Positions 26,014 to 35,960 of a stretch of 64,000 nt of DNA are shown here, piece after piece (within the stretch, counting starts at the first letter, position 1; every line of letters begins with the position of its first letter). A model generated the notes under the pieces. That model made no database searches. It was not told where the DNA came from and saw nothing but the letters and a program-made list of their open reading frames with translations. The DNA is taken from contig NZ_NSJZ01000004.1 in NCBI RefSeq assembly GCF_002287065.1, forward strand, positions 124,001 to 188,000. Reading direction: 5' to 3'. The DNA is from Paracoccus salipaludis (lineage in GTDB: Bacteria > Pseudomonadota > Alphaproteobacteria > Rhodobacterales > Rhodobacteraceae). The translations under genes and the position numbers were made by a program.

Positions 26014-28422
26014 TCACGTCCCCCGCGGCTTGGCCCGCAACGTCGGGTCCGCCGTCGTCGGGTCCTCGGGCCAAGGGTGGCGCGGATAACGCCCGCGCAT
26101 GTCCTTGCGGACATCGGCATAGCCCCCCGTCCAGAACCCCGGCAGGTCGGTCGTGACCGCGACGGGCTTGCCGCCCGGCGACAGCATCTGGATGCGCAGG
26201 GGGCGGCGGCCCGCCATGGGGTGGCGGGTGACGCCGAACAGTTCCTGCAAGCGCGCCTCGATGGTGGGCGTCTCGGCGTCGTAGTCGATGGGGATGCGGC
26301 GGCCCAGCGGCGAGACAAAGGCCGCAGGCGCGGCCTCGTCCAGCCGCCTCTGGCCGTCCCAGCCGATCAGCGCCTTCAACGGCTCGGTCAGGTCCAGCGC
26401 CCGCAGGTCCGAGGCCGTGCGCGCCTTTTCCAGCCACGGCAGCAGCCAGCCGGGATCGGCCAGCAGCGCCGCGTCGCTGACGTCCGGCATCCCGGGCACC
26501 AGGGCGATCCGCGCCCGCAAGCGCCGCGCCGCAGGACTCCAGGGCAGGCCCTGGTCGCGCAGCCCTTCCCAGGCCGCAAGCGCCACCGCTTCGGGGTCCG
26601 GGTCCTCCAGCGCCCGGTCGGACAGGACCAGCGCGCCGAAGCGCTCCTGCCGGCGCGCCAGCACCCGGCCCTCGCGGCGGGACCATTCGACCGGTTCGGC
26701 CGCCTCGATGCGGTCGCCGCAAAGCGCCCTCAGGTCCGCCTCGTCCAGCGCGGCGCCGATCCGCACCCGCGCCTCGCGCGCGTCGCCGTCGAGGTCGGTC
26801 GCCACGATCAGCCTTTGCGACCCGAGCGGATCACCCTCGGCCAAGACCGCACCCTTGCCGCCCGACAGGACATAGCGCGGCGCATCCCCCTTGCGGCGCA
26901 GGCCGACGCGGTCAGGGTAGGCCAGCGCCGCCATCCCGCCCGGGCTCATCGCGGGCGCATCCGGCGCAAGGCGGCGCAGGCGGCGTCCTTCCGCGCGGAT
27001 GCGCTCGATGGTGCCACGGTCGGCGGGCCAAGGGTGGCGCTCGGCATAGGCGCGGGGGTCGCGGATCGCCTCAAGTCGCAGCGAAAGGTCGGCGGGGGCG
27101 CCGCGGATCGGGTCGCGCTCGGCCATCAGCGCGGCAAGCTCCGCCGCCCCGCGGCCGGCCCTCAGCAGCATGTGGCCCAGCCGCGGATGCAGCGGCAGCG
27201 CGGCGAGCGCACGGCCATGCGGGGTGATCCGGCCGTCCTTCAGCGCGCCCAGGTCCTCCAGCAGCGCCCGCGCCTCGGCCAGCGCGGGGGCAGGCGGCGG
27301 GGTCAGGAAGGCCAGCCCCTCCCCGGACCCCCAAGCGGCCAGTTCCAGCGCCAGGCCGGCCAGGTCGGCGGTGGCGATCTCGGGCGAGGCGAAGGCGGGC
27401 AGGCTCCCCTCCTCGGCCCGCGCCCACATCCGGTAGCAGATGCCCGGCGCGACGCGGCCCGCGCGGCCGCGGCGCTGCTCGGCCTCGGCGCGGCTCACGC
27501 GTTCCGTCACCAGCCGCGTCATGCCGGAACCGGGATCGAAGCGCGCCCGCCTTGCGCGGCCCGCATCCACCACCACCCGCACGCCGGGAATCGTCAGCGA
27601 GGTTTCCGCGATGGCTGTCGCCAGCACGATCCGCCGCCGTTCGCCCGGGGGCGCCAGCGCGGCGCGCTGCGCCGAAAGCTCCATGGCGCCGAACAGCGGC
27701 ATGACCTCGGCAGGACCGTCCAGCATCGCGGCCACGCGGCGGATCTCGCCCTCGCCCGGCAGGAAGGCCAGGATCGTGCCGCCGGTGCCGCGCGTCTCCG
27801 CCTCGGCCTGCAGGATCAGCCGGGCGGCCTCGGGGACCAGCCTCGCCCCCGCGGGCAGGGGGCGTTCGAGCCAGCGCGTTTCCACCGGAAAGGCCCGGCC
27901 GAGCGAGCGCACCACGGGCGCGTCGTCCAGCAGCGCCGCCACGGGTTCGGCATCCAGCGTCGCGGACATGACCAGCACCGCCAAGTCGGGCCGCAGCGCC
28001 CCCCGGCTTTCCCAGACCAGCGCCAACCCGAGGTCGGCGTTCAGGCTGCGCTCGTGGAACTCGTCGAAGATCACGCAGCCGACGCCCGGCAGGTCGGGGT
28101 CGGACTGGATCATGCGGGTCAGGATGCCCTCGGTCACGACCTCGATCCGCGCGCCCGGCACGGCCTCGCCCCGGATGCGATAGCCGACCATGGCGCCCAG
28201 GGGCTCGCCCAGAGTCGCGGCCATCCGCTCGGCCGCCGCGCGGGCCGCCAGCCGGCGCGGTTCCAGCATCACGATGCGGCCAGGCACCATGTCCAGCAGC
28301 GCCAAGGGCACCCGCGTCGTCTTGCCCGCGCCGGGGGGAGCGACCAGCACCGCACGGCCGTGACCGGCCAGCGCCGCCCGCAGGTCGGGGATCGCGTCGT
28401 CGATGGGAAGGGCGTCCGTCAT
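26014..28422 (-). CDS. hrpB: ATP-dependent helicase HrpB
   Basis: An 802-residue DEAH-box RNA-helicase-like protein. Walker A is PPGAGKTT (29-36), motif II DEFH (120-123) and motif III SAT near 152. Helicase C follows with TAIAETSLTIPGV and QRRGRAGR. The HrpB-specific C-terminal region includes LSPGGKPVAVTTDLPGFWTGGYADVRKDMRGRYPRHPWPEDP. ATG 28422 is the family start; the frame continues upstream but is not coding there. Cellular role is not established. It is divergent from the Mfd-like gene with about 100 bp between starts. Confidence 0.93.
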   Translation of the reverse strand: MTDALPIDDAIPDLRAALAGHGRAVLVAPPGAGKTTRVPLALLDMVPGRIVMLEPRRLAARAAAERMAATLGEPLGAMVGYRIRGEAVPGARIEVVTEGILTRMIQSDPDLPGVGCVIFDEFHERSLNADLGLALVWESRGALRPDLAVLVMSATLDAEPVAALLDDAPVVRSLGRAFPVETRWLERPLPAGARLVPEAARLILQAEAETRGTGGTILAFLPGEGEIRRVAAMLDGPAEVMPLFGAMELSAQRAALAPPGERRRIVLATAIAETSLTIPGVRVVVDAGRARRARFDPGSGMTRLVTERVSRAEAEQRRGRAGRVAPGICYRMWARAEEGSLPAFASPEIATADLAGLALELAAWGSGEGLAFLTPPPAPALAEARALLEDLGALKDGRITPHGRALAALPLHPRLGHMLLRAGRGAAELAALMAERDPIRGAPADLSLRLEAIRDPRAYAERHPWPADRGTIERIRAEGRRLRRLAPDAPAMSPGGMAALAYPDRVGLRRKGDAPRYVLSGGKGAVLAEGDPLGSQRLIVATDLDGDAREARVRIGAALDEADLRALCGDRIEAAEPVEWSRREGRVLARRQERFGALVLSDRALEDPDPEAVALAAWEGLRDQGLPWSPAARRLRARIALVPGMPDVSDAALLADPGWLLPWLEKARTASDLRALDLTEPLKALIGWDGQRRLDEAAPAAFVSPLGRRIPIDYDAETPTIEARLQELFGVTRHPMAGRRPLRIQMLSPGGKPVAVTTDLPGFWTGGYADVRKDMRGRYPRHPWPEDPTTADPTLRAKPRGT

Positions 28423-28524
28423 GGGCGTGTCGTGGCGCAAAACATCCGGGGGTGCAAACGCGCGCGACGGGAACCCCGCGCGGTTGCCGCTGGTTGACGC
28501 TGGCGCGGACGGGCGAAGGCCCCG

Positions 28525-31500
28525 ATGCCCGACCCGACCCTTCGCCCGAAAGCCATCATGCCTCCATCCCCAAAGTCCGGCCGCGCCGACGGCCGCCTTG
28601 GAAATGCCGAATGCGCCGCCGCCCTGGCGGAACAGATCCCCACGGGCGACATCATCTTCGCCGCCGAATCGGAAACCGACGCCATCGCCGTCGCGCGCGC
28701 GCTGGCTGTCGCCGCACCGGGGACGCAGGTGGTCCTGCTGCCCGAAAGCGATGCGCTGCCGGGGGACAACCTTCCCGCCTCGCCCGCCAACACCGGCCTG
28801 CGGAACGCGGGGCTGTCGCGCCTGCGCGGGCGCGAGAACGGGCCTGTCGCCCTGATCACCACGGCCGACGCGCTGGCGCTGTCCTGGCCGGCGCCGTCCG
28901 AGGTCCCGGCCGAACTGCTGTCGGTGACGGTGGGCACCGCCATCGACCTGCCCGCCCTGCGCGATTCCATCGTGGCGCTGGGCTATGCCGAGGACGACCG
29001 CGTGGACGAGCCGGGCGAGGTCGCCCTGCGCGGACAGGTGCTGGACGTCTTTCCCGCGCAATCCGAAGACCCCGTGCGGATCGAGGTGGCGGACGGCCGG
29101 ATCGCCTGGATCAGCACCTATGACGTGATCGACCAGCGCACGCTGGATGAAATCGAGGCCTGCGCGGTCGCCCCCGTGACCGAGCCCGCCCTGGGCGAGA
29201 CCCGCTGCGCCCTGCCCGACCATCTGCCCGGCGCGCGGCTGGTCCTTTCGCCCGCCGCGGACAAGCGCCGCCGCAACGTCCTGAAGCTGGCCGCCGAGAT
29301 CGGCAGCGCCGCCGCCCTTCGCCGCGTGCTGCCCGACGAGGCCTGGGCGGCCACCATCGAGGGCCGCGAGACCGTGGAACTGGCGCGCGCGGGCGATCCG
29401 CCCCCGCGCTTCGTCGAAAGCCGCGCGCCCGAACGCGCCTTCACCCGCGCCGCCCGCGCCGCCTTCGAGGCGGGCGAGCGGCTGGTCCTTCTGGGCAGCG
29501 AACGCGACCTGCGCTTCCTGTCCCGCCGCGCGGCCAGGCTGCTGGAGCGCACGATCCGCGCCGCCGCGTCATGGGAGGATGTCGCCGGGGCCGAGCCCGG
29601 CAGCCTCCTGTCCCTGCCCATGCCCGCCGAGCGCGGCTTCCGGCGCGACGGCGTCCTGGCCGTCGCCGCCGCCGACCTGCTGGGCAGCCGTGCCCTGCGC
29701 GAGGACGCGGTGGCCTCGGGCCAGACGCTGCTGGACCAGGTGGGCATCCGAATCGGCGACGTGGTGGTCCACGAGGACCACGGCATCGGCGTGGTGGCGG
29801 GCATCGAGCCCCTGCCCGACCTGGGCGAGGGCGACCCGGGCGAGGCGATCCGCCTGACCTATGCGGCAGACGGCGTGCGGCTGGTCCCTGTCCTTCAGGC
29901 GCACCGCATCTGGCGCTACGGGGCCGAGCCCGAGGCGGTGACGCTCGACCGCCTGGACGGGTCGAGCTGGCGCAAGCGCAGGGACGAGGTCGAGGCGGCG
30001 GTGGCGGAAACCGCGCAGGCCCTGTCGGAACTGGCCGAGGCCCGCAAGGGGCAGGCGGCCCCGGTGCTGGAAGGCGATCCCGCCGATTACGAACGCTTCG
30101 CGGCGGGCTTCGCCTTCACCGAAACCCCCGATCAGGCCCGCGCCATCGAGGCGGTGCGCGACGATCTCGCCTCGGGGAAACCGATGGACCGGCTGGTGAT
30201 CGGCGACGTGGGCTATGGCAAGACCGAGGTCGCGCTGCGCGCCGCCGCCATCGCCGTGCTGGAAGGCCGGCAGGTGGCCGTCGCCGCCCCCACGACCGTG
30301 CTGGCCCGCCAACACGTCGAAACCTTCCAGCGCCGCTTCGCCCCCCTTGGCAAGACGGTCGGCGCGCTGCACCGCCTGTCCTCCGCCGCCGAGAAGAAGG
30401 CGGTGAAGGAGGGACTGGCCGACGGCTCGATCGACATCGTGATCGGCACGGGCGCGGTCGCGGGTAAGGGTGTCGCCTACAAGGACCTCGGCCTCGTCAT
30501 CATCGACGAGGAGCAGCGCTTCGGCACCGCCGACAAGGCGAAGCTGCGCGAGATGTCGGCGGGTCACGTCCTGACGCTGACCGCGACGCCCATCCCGCGC
30601 ACGCTGCAATCGGCGCTGGTGGGCCTGCAGCAGTTGTCCGTCATCGCCACGCCCCCCGCGCGCCGCCAGCCCATCCGCACCTCGGTCGCGCCCTTCGACG
30701 CAGGCACCCTGCGCGCCGCCCTGCTGCGCGAGCGCGCCCGGCGCGGCCAGAGCTTCGTCGTCGTCCCCCGGATCGAGGACATGGAGCCGATGGCCGCCGA
30801 GCTGCGCGAGCTTCTGCCCGGCTTCGAGATCCTGCAGGCCCATGGCAAGCTGCCCGCGGCCGAAATCGACGAGGCCATGATCCGCTTCGCCCGGGGCGAG
30901 GGCGACGTGCTGCTGGCCACCAACATCATCGAGGCGGGGCTGGACGTGCCGCAGGCCAACACCATGGTCGTCTGCAAGGCCGACCGCTTCGGCCTGTCGC
31001 AGCTGCACCAGCTTCGGGGTCGCGTGGGCCGGGGCAACCAGCGGGCGCACATGCTGATCTTCACCGAAAGCGGCAAGACCATCCCCGACCTGACGCTCAG
31101 GCGCCTGCAGACGCTGGAAACGCTGAACCGCCTGGGCGCGGGTTTCGAGATCAGCGCCCGCGACCTCGACCTGCGCGGGGCGGGCGACCTGCTGGGCGAG
31201 GAGCAGGCCGGCCACATGAAGCTGATCGGGATCGAGCTTTACCAGCGGCTGCTGGCCGACGCCCTGTCGGCGCGGGGCGGCGCAGGCGAGCGCTGGATTC
31301 CGGACCTCCAGCTTGGCCTGCAAGGCAAGCTGCCCGAAAGCTGGATCGCCGATCCGGACACGCGGCTGGAAATCTATATGCGTCTGGCTCGCATGGATTC
31401 CTCGGAAGCCGTGGACCTGCTGGAAGCAGAGCTCGAGGACCGCTTCGGCGAGATCCCGGCCGAAGCGCGGGTGCTGCTGGAAACCGTCCGCCTGCGCGAG

Positions 31501-31734
31501 GCCGCCCATGCGGCGGGCATCGCCCGCGTGGTCGCGGGCCCGGCGGGCATCGTGCTTTACCCGCGCGAGGGCGTCACCCCCGACGCCGAGGCGCTGGGCT
31601 GCGAGCGCAAGGAGGACTGCCTCGTCCTGCGCGAGGCGATCGAGGACCCGCGCGAAAGGCTCGACCGCACCGCCGGACTGCTGGCGGCGGTGGCCGAGCG
31701 CGCCGAGGAGATGGAGCCCGCGCAGGCCGCCTGA
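28525..31734 (+). CDS. Mfd-like SF2 translocase (transcription-repair coupling factor paralogue)
   Basis: A 1069-residue protein with Mfd architecture. It has a UvrB-like N-terminus and an RNA-polymerase-interacting domain (GDVVVHEDHGIGVVAG). The RecG-like helicase has Walker A GDVGYGKT near 560 and DEEQ near 662, followed by QLRGRVGR and the TRCF C-terminal domain (DPDTRLEIYMRLARMD). It is shorter than canonical Mfd (about 1150). The usual VGTHxLL segment reads IGTGAVAGKGV, a departure from the family. It may be a second, divergent Mfd with the main copy elsewhere. ATG 28525 has a GAAGG site; ATG 28558 is an alternative. Confidence 0.75.
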   Translation: MPDPTLRPKAIMPPSPKSGRADGRLGNAECAAALAEQIPTGDIIFAAESETDAIAVARALAVAAPGTQVVLLPESDALPGDNLPASPANTGLRNAGLSRLRGRENGPVALITTADALALSWPAPSEVPAELLSVTVGTAIDLPALRDSIVALGYAEDDRVDEPGEVALRGQVLDVFPAQSEDPVRIEVADGRIAWISTYDVIDQRTLDEIEACAVAPVTEPALGETRCALPDHLPGARLVLSPAADKRRRNVLKLAAEIGSAAALRRVLPDEAWAATIEGRETVELARAGDPPPRFVESRAPERAFTRAARAAFEAGERLVLLGSERDLRFLSRRAARLLERTIRAAASWEDVAGAEPGSLLSLPMPAERGFRRDGVLAVAAADLLGSRALREDAVASGQTLLDQVGIRIGDVVVHEDHGIGVVAGIEPLPDLGEGDPGEAIRLTYAADGVRLVPVLQAHRIWRYGAEPEAVTLDRLDGSSWRKRRDEVEAAVAETAQALSELAEARKGQAAPVLEGDPADYERFAAGFAFTETPDQARAIEAVRDDLASGKPMDRLVIGDVGYGKTEVALRAAAIAVLEGRQVAVAAPTTVLARQHVETFQRRFAPLGKTVGALHRLSSAAEKKAVKEGLADGSIDIVIGTGAVAGKGVAYKDLGLVIIDEEQRFGTADKAKLREMSAGHVLTLTATPIPRTLQSALVGLQQLSVIATPPARRQPIRTSVAPFDAGTLRAALLRERARRGQSFVVVPRIEDMEPMAAELRELLPGFEILQAHGKLPAAEIDEAMIRFARGEGDVLLATNIIEAGLDVPQANTMVVCKADRFGLSQLHQLRGRVGRGNQRAHMLIFTESGKTIPDLTLRRLQTLETLNRLGAGFEISARDLDLRGAGDLLGEEQAGHMKLIGIELYQRLLADALSARGGAGERWIPDLQLGLQGKLPESWIADPDTRLEIYMRLARMDSSEAVDLLEAELEDRFGEIPAEARVLLETVRLREAAHAAGIARVVAGPAGIVLYPREGVTPDAEALGCERKEDCLVLREAIEDPRERLDRTAGLLAAVAERAEEMEPAQAA

Positions 31735-31856
31735 CGCAAGGGCGCGGCGTCACGCCTGCGCCATGTGCTGAACCCGACGGCCCTGCTGGCCGTTGGGGCC
31801 GGGACCGCCTATGTGACAGGCCGTCCATTCATGCCGTTGATTTCACGGGGGACCGC

Positions 31857-33236
31857 ATGGCCTTGTCCGATACCACTGGCAGTCTGATGCGCGGGCTGGG
31901 GCTGGCCGATCCGGTCATCCGGCTGGGCGTCACGGGTCTCAGCCGGGCGGGCAAGACGGTGTTCATCACCTCGCTGGTGGCGAACCTCCTGGACCGGGGC
32001 CGGATGCCGGGCCTGCGGGCCGCCGCCGACGGCACCATCCGCGCGGCCTGGCTGCAGCCCCAGCCCGACGACACCGTGCCCCGCTTCGAGTTCGAGCGCC
32101 ACCTGGCCGCCCTGACCGGCCCCGACCCCCACTGGCCCGAGGGCACCCGCCACGTCAGCGAACTGCGCCTGTCGCTGCGGGTCCAGCCGCGCGGGCTTCT
32201 GTCGGGGCTCAGGGGCATCCAGAACATCCACCTCGACATCGTGGACTATCCCGGCGAGTGGCTGCTGGACCTGCGCCTGATGGACCGCAGCTTCGCGCAA
32301 TGGTCCGCCGAGACGCTCGACCGGATGGCGGGCCGCCCCGGCGCCGAGGGCTATCTTTCGGGCCTCGGCGGCATCGACGCGCAGGCGCGGTTCGCCGAGC
32401 CGCTGGCCCAGCGGCTGGCCGCCGCCTACACGGCGCATCTGGCCGCCGCCCGCGACGCAGGCTTTTCCGACACCACGCCGGGCCGGTTCCTGCTGCCGGG
32501 GGAAATGGAGGGCTCGCCCGCCCTGACCTTCGCGCCGCTGCCCGAGACCATGGCCGCCTCGCCGCTTTACAAGGAGTTCCGGCGCCGCTTCGACGCCTAC
32601 AAGTCGCGCGTGGTCCGGCCCTTCTTCCGCGACCATTTCGCCCGCATCGACCGGCAGGTTGTGCTGGTGGACGTGCTGGGCGCGATCCACGCGGGTCCCC
32701 GCGCGGTCGAGGACATGCGCCGCGCCATGGCCGACATCCTGTCGGCCTTCCGCCCCGGCCGGGTGGGATGGCTGGCGCAACTGCTGGGCACGCGGCGGGT
32801 GGAACGCATCCTTTTCGCCGCGACCAAGGCCGACCACCTGCACCACCTGCAGCACGCGCGGCTGACGAACATCCTGACCGCCATGCTGCGCGAGGCCCGC
32901 GACCGCGCCGACTTCCAGGGCGCGCGGACCGAAGGACTGGCGCTGGCCGCCCTGCGCACCACGACCGAGGAGATCATCCGCCAAGACGGGCTGGAGCTTC
33001 CGGCGGTGCGCGGCACGCTGATGGACGGGCGGCAGGCGGCCTTCTACCCCGGCGAGCTGCCCGACAACCCCGCAGACCTGCTGCGCCCGGCCGCCGAGGG
33101 CGCATCGCGCTGGCTGGACGCGGACTATGCCGTGATGAACTTCGCCCCTGCGCCGAACACCCTTCGTCCCGGCGACGGCCCGCCCCATATCCGCCTGGAC
33201 CGCGCCGCCGAGTTCCTGATCGGGGACCGGCTGTGA
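31857..33236 (+). CDS. ycjX: YcjX family GTP-binding protein
   Basis: A 459-residue P-loop protein of the DUF463 family. It has GVTGLSRAGKTVFITSL (P-loop near 22-32), LDIVDYPGEWLLDL as the switch-like segment, and FAATKADHL near 321 as the G4-type TKAD motif. YcjX is a stress-linked protein in proteobacteria and nearly always precedes ycjF, as here. An SD (GGGGGA) precedes ATG 31857. The 120 bp before it hold no gene; ACGGCC-CTGCT-GGCCGT there could end mfd-like transcription. Confidence 0.88.
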   Translation: MALSDTTGSLMRGLGLADPVIRLGVTGLSRAGKTVFITSLVANLLDRGRMPGLRAAADGTIRAAWLQPQPDDTVPRFEFERHLAALTGPDPHWPEGTRHVSELRLSLRVQPRGLLSGLRGIQNIHLDIVDYPGEWLLDLRLMDRSFAQWSAETLDRMAGRPGAEGYLSGLGGIDAQARFAEPLAQRLAAAYTAHLAAARDAGFSDTTPGRFLLPGEMEGSPALTFAPLPETMAASPLYKEFRRRFDAYKSRVVRPFFRDHFARIDRQVVLVDVLGAIHAGPRAVEDMRRAMADILSAFRPGRVGWLAQLLGTRRVERILFAATKADHLHHLQHARLTNILTAMLREARDRADFQGARTEGLALAALRTTTEEIIRQDGLELPAVRGTLMDGRQAAFYPGELPDNPADLLRPAAEGASRWLDADYAVMNFAPAPNTLRPGDGPPHIRLDRAAEFLIGDRL

Positions 33237-33311
33237 GCACGAAAGGAGAGGGCGGCATGGAAAGGCTTTCCACACAGGGCTCCCAGAGGCTTGCCCGGTT
33301 CCACGAGGGCC

Positions 33312-34559
33312 ATGATGGCTGACATTCCTCCTCCGCCCCGCCGGGGACCGGTGCTGATCGAATACGGGCCTGCCGCGCCCGATCGCGGGCCGCAATCCGG
33401 GCCCGGACCATCCGCGGACCCGGTGGCGGCTGAGCCGGCGCAGGCCGAGGACGCAAGCCGCGCCGCGTCACGGCCGCAGGATGCCGGTCCGATTGGCGGT
33501 GAGCACCGCGCCCGGCCCACGCCTCCGCCGCCCCGCGCCGACTGGACCGACAGGCCCCCTCCCCCGCGGGATGCCCGCGCGCCGCGCCTGCTGGATGCGC
33601 CCGCCGGACCCTCGCCCGCCGACGCGCCCCCCATCGATGACGGGCTGTCCGCCCCGCTTCCCCGCCCGCGCACGATGGAGATGGTGACGCGGATCGTGGG
33701 GCGCGGCCCCTCGAAGGTGACGCGGTTCTTCCTGAACTCGCTGGCCGCGCTGCTGACCTTCCTTCTGTCCATGGCGGCGCTCGAGTTCTTCGACAGCCTC
33801 ATGGCGCGCTCGCCGGTGCTGGGGTGGGTCGGGGTCGGGCTGTTCGCGGCCTTCACCCTGGCCACCCTGGCGCTGGCTGTGCGCGAATACGCCGCCTGGG
33901 CGCGGCTGGGGCGAATCGACGCGATCCACCGCGAATCAGGCCTTGCGCTGTCCTCGGGTGACCTGGCGCGGGCGAACGCGGCCGTGGACAAGCTGGACGC
34001 GCTTTACGCCCGCCGCCCCGAGATGGCGCGCGCGCGCCAGAACCTCGCCGGGCGCCGCGGCGACAGCTTCGACGCCCGCGTGGTCCTGGCGCTGGCCGAG
34101 GCCGAGCTGCTGGCTCCGCTGGACCAGCAGGCCCGGCGCGAGATCGAGGCCGCCGCCCGCACCGTCGCCGCCGCGACCGCCCTGATCCCGCTGGCGCTGG
34201 CCGACGTGCTGACGGCGCTGGCCGCGAACCTGCGGATGATCCGCCGCATGGCCGAGATCTACGGCGGCCGCGCAGGCGCCGTGGGGGGCTGGCGGCTGGC
34301 CCGGACCGTCGTCACCCACCTGATCGCCACCGGCGCGGTCGCGGCAGGCGACGACCTGATCCACACGATGGCGGGCGGCGGGGTCCTGGCCAAGGTCAGC
34401 CGCCGCTTCGGCGAGGGTGTCGTGAACGGCGCGCTGACCGCCCGCGTGGGCATCGCCGCGATGGAGGTCTGCCGCCCCCTGCCCTTCATCCAGGCGCCGA
34501 AGCCCAAGGTCGGCAACCTGCTGACGCGCGGCCTCAAGGGCCTGTTCGGCAACGACTGA
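33312..34559 (+). CDS. ycjF: YcjF-like membrane protein (DUF697/TIGR01620)
   Basis: A 415-residue protein. Residues 1-115 are Pro/Ala-rich and disordered. Two membrane helices follow (about 135-185: FFLNSLAALLTFLLSMAALEFF and LGWVGVGLFAAFTLATLALAV). The C-terminal DUF697-type helical domain includes AAATALIPLALADVLTALAANLRMIRRMAEIYGGRAG. It is partner of YcjX, 75 bp upstream. ATG 33312 has GAGGG in front; an in-frame TTG lies 21 bp upstream. Confidence 0.85.
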   Translation: MMADIPPPPRRGPVLIEYGPAAPDRGPQSGPGPSADPVAAEPAQAEDASRAASRPQDAGPIGGEHRARPTPPPPRADWTDRPPPPRDARAPRLLDAPAGPSPADAPPIDDGLSAPLPRPRTMEMVTRIVGRGPSKVTRFFLNSLAALLTFLLSMAALEFFDSLMARSPVLGWVGVGLFAAFTLATLALAVREYAAWARLGRIDAIHRESGLALSSGDLARANAAVDKLDALYARRPEMARARQNLAGRRGDSFDARVVLALAEAELLAPLDQQARREIEAAARTVAAATALIPLALADVLTALAANLRMIRRMAEIYGGRAGAVGGWRLARTVVTHLIATGAVAAGDDLIHTMAGGGVLAKVSRRFGEGVVNGALTARVGIAAMEVCRPLPFIQAPKPKVGNLLTRGLKGLFGND

Positions 34560-34659
34560 CGCGCGATCCGGCGCCGGTTCGCCGCAGGCGGATGAAAGCT
34601 CCGTGCATCGCGCCTGCCGCCCCTTTCGCCCGCGCGCCCGAGACACTAGCCTGCAGGTC

Positions 34660-35280
34660 ATGAGATGGAACCTGCCCAACCTGCTGACGCTTCTGCGCCT
34701 GGTCGCCGCCCCCGGGGTGCCGCTGATGTTTCTGTTCATCAGCCGCCCCTTCGCCGATTTCGCGGCGCTGGCGCTGTTCGTGCTGGCGGCGGTGACCGAC
34801 TGGATCGACGGCCACCTGGCGCGCAGTTGGCAGCAGGAAAGCCGCTTCGGCGCGGCGATGGACCCGATCGCGGACAAGGCGATGGTGGTGATCGCGCTGG
34901 TGGTCATCACCGGCTATTCCGGCATGAACCCCTGGCTGATCCTGCCCGCCACCGTGATCCTGTTCCGCGAGGTCTTCGTGGCGGGCCTGCGCGAGTTCCT
35001 GGGTGCCGACGCCGGGCGGCTGAAGGTCACCAGGCTCGCCAAGTGGAAGACCACCGCCCAGATGATCGCCATCGCGACGATGTTCCTGGGAACAGGCGTC
35101 GATTACTATGAAAAGGGCCTGCCGCCCTTGGTGGGCGAAGGGCGGGTCTGGCGGGGCGACTGGTCGGATCTCGCCACGCATCTGGGCCTTGTTCTGATGT
35201 GGTTCGCGGCGATCCTGACCGCGATCACGGGCTGGGACTATTTCCAGAAGGCCAGGCCCTGGCTGAGGGATGTGCGATGA
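34660..35280 (+). CDS. pgsA: CDP-diacylglycerol-glycerol-3-phosphate 3-phosphatidyltransferase
   Basis: A 206-residue inner-membrane enzyme making phosphatidylglycerol phosphate. The CDP-alcohol phosphotransferase motif D-x2-DG-x2-AR-x8-G-x3-D-x3-D is complete at residues 47-72. It starts MRWNLPNLLTLLRL, the normal N-terminus; the open frame upstream is not conserved-looking. The stop overlaps moaD by ATGA. Confidence 0.94.
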   Translation: MRWNLPNLLTLLRLVAAPGVPLMFLFISRPFADFAALALFVLAAVTDWIDGHLARSWQQESRFGAAMDPIADKAMVVIALVVITGYSGMNPWLILPATVILFREVFVAGLREFLGADAGRLKVTRLAKWKTTAQMIAIATMFLGTGVDYYEKGLPPLVGEGRVWRGDWSDLATHLGLVLMWFAAILTAITGWDYFQKARPWLRDVR

Positions 35281-35528
35281 CGCTGGATGTCCTTTACTTC
35301 GCTTGGCTGCGCGAGCGTATCGGCGCCCCGCGCGAACGGGTGGAAACCTCGGCCGCCACCGTGCGCGATCTAGTCGCGGAACTGGTCGCGCGCGGCGACC
35401 GCCATGCGGCGGCGCTGTCGGACCTGGGCGCGGTGCGCGTGGCCGTGGACCAGGCGCTGGCGGATCTGGACGCGCCCTTGGGCGACGCGCGCGAGGTGGC
35501 CTTCTTCCCGCCCATGACGGGCGGCTGA
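35277..35528 (+). CDS. moaD: Molybdopterin synthase small subunit (sulfur carrier)
   Basis: An 83-residue ubiquitin-like protein ending in the Gly-Gly that is thiocarboxylated (FFPPMTGG). It delivers sulfur for molybdopterin synthesis together with MoaE. ATG overlaps the pgsA stop and its own stop overlaps moaE by one base, a tight coupling that sets the 1:1 ratio. Confidence 0.92.
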   Translation: MTLDVLYFAWLRERIGAPRERVETSAATVRDLVAELVARGDRHAAALSDLGAVRVAVDQALADLDAPLGDAREVAFFPPMTGG

Positions 35529-35959
35529 TGCGCGTCATTGTCCAGCCGGGGGTCTTCGACGCCGCCGCCCTGATGCAGGGTTTCGGCGCAGGCGCGGGCG
35601 CGGTCGTGACCTTTACCGGCCTTGTGCGCGGCGACGACGGGCTGGTCGCGCTGGAGATCGAGCATTACCCCGGCATGACCGAGCGCGCCCTGCAGGACCA
35701 CGCGCAGGCAGCGGTCGGGCGCTTCGGCCTGGCCGACGTGCTGGTCGTCCACCGCCACGGCCGCATGGAGGTGGGCGAGCCGATCATGATGGTCGCCACC
35801 GCCGCCCGCCACCGCCGCGCGGCCTTCGACGCGGCGGATTTCCTGATGGACTGGCTGAAATCCCGCGCGCCCTTCTGGAAGCGCGAGATCGGCCCCGAGG
35901 GTCCGCGCGGCTGGGTCTCCGCAAAGGACGAGGACGAGGCGGCGCTGGGCCGCTGGTAA
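35528..35959 (+). CDS. moaE: Molybdopterin synthase catalytic subunit
   Basis: A 143-residue enzyme converting precursor Z to molybdopterin with MoaD as sulfur donor. It carries AVVTFTGLVRG, LEIEHYPGM, HRHGRMEVGEPIM and the catalytic lysines Lys111 and Lys118 in KSRAPFWKRE. It converges directly with the YCII gene (1 bp between stops). Other moa genes are not in the window. Confidence 0.94.
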   Translation: MRVIVQPGVFDAAALMQGFGAGAGAVVTFTGLVRGDDGLVALEIEHYPGMTERALQDHAQAAVGRFGLADVLVVHRHGRMEVGEPIMMVATAARHRRAAFDAADFLMDWLKSRAPFWKREIGPEGPRGWVSAKDEDEAALGRW

Positions 35960-35960
35960 G

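Noticed and set aside
26077-28497. 806-codon frame antisense to hrpB
   Set aside because: No domain features; hrpB has all helicase motifs on the other strand.
28423-29223. HrpB extended at its N-terminus to 1069 residues
   Set aside because: The extension runs across the intergenic region and into the divergent Mfd-like gene; family proteins start at the ATG chosen.
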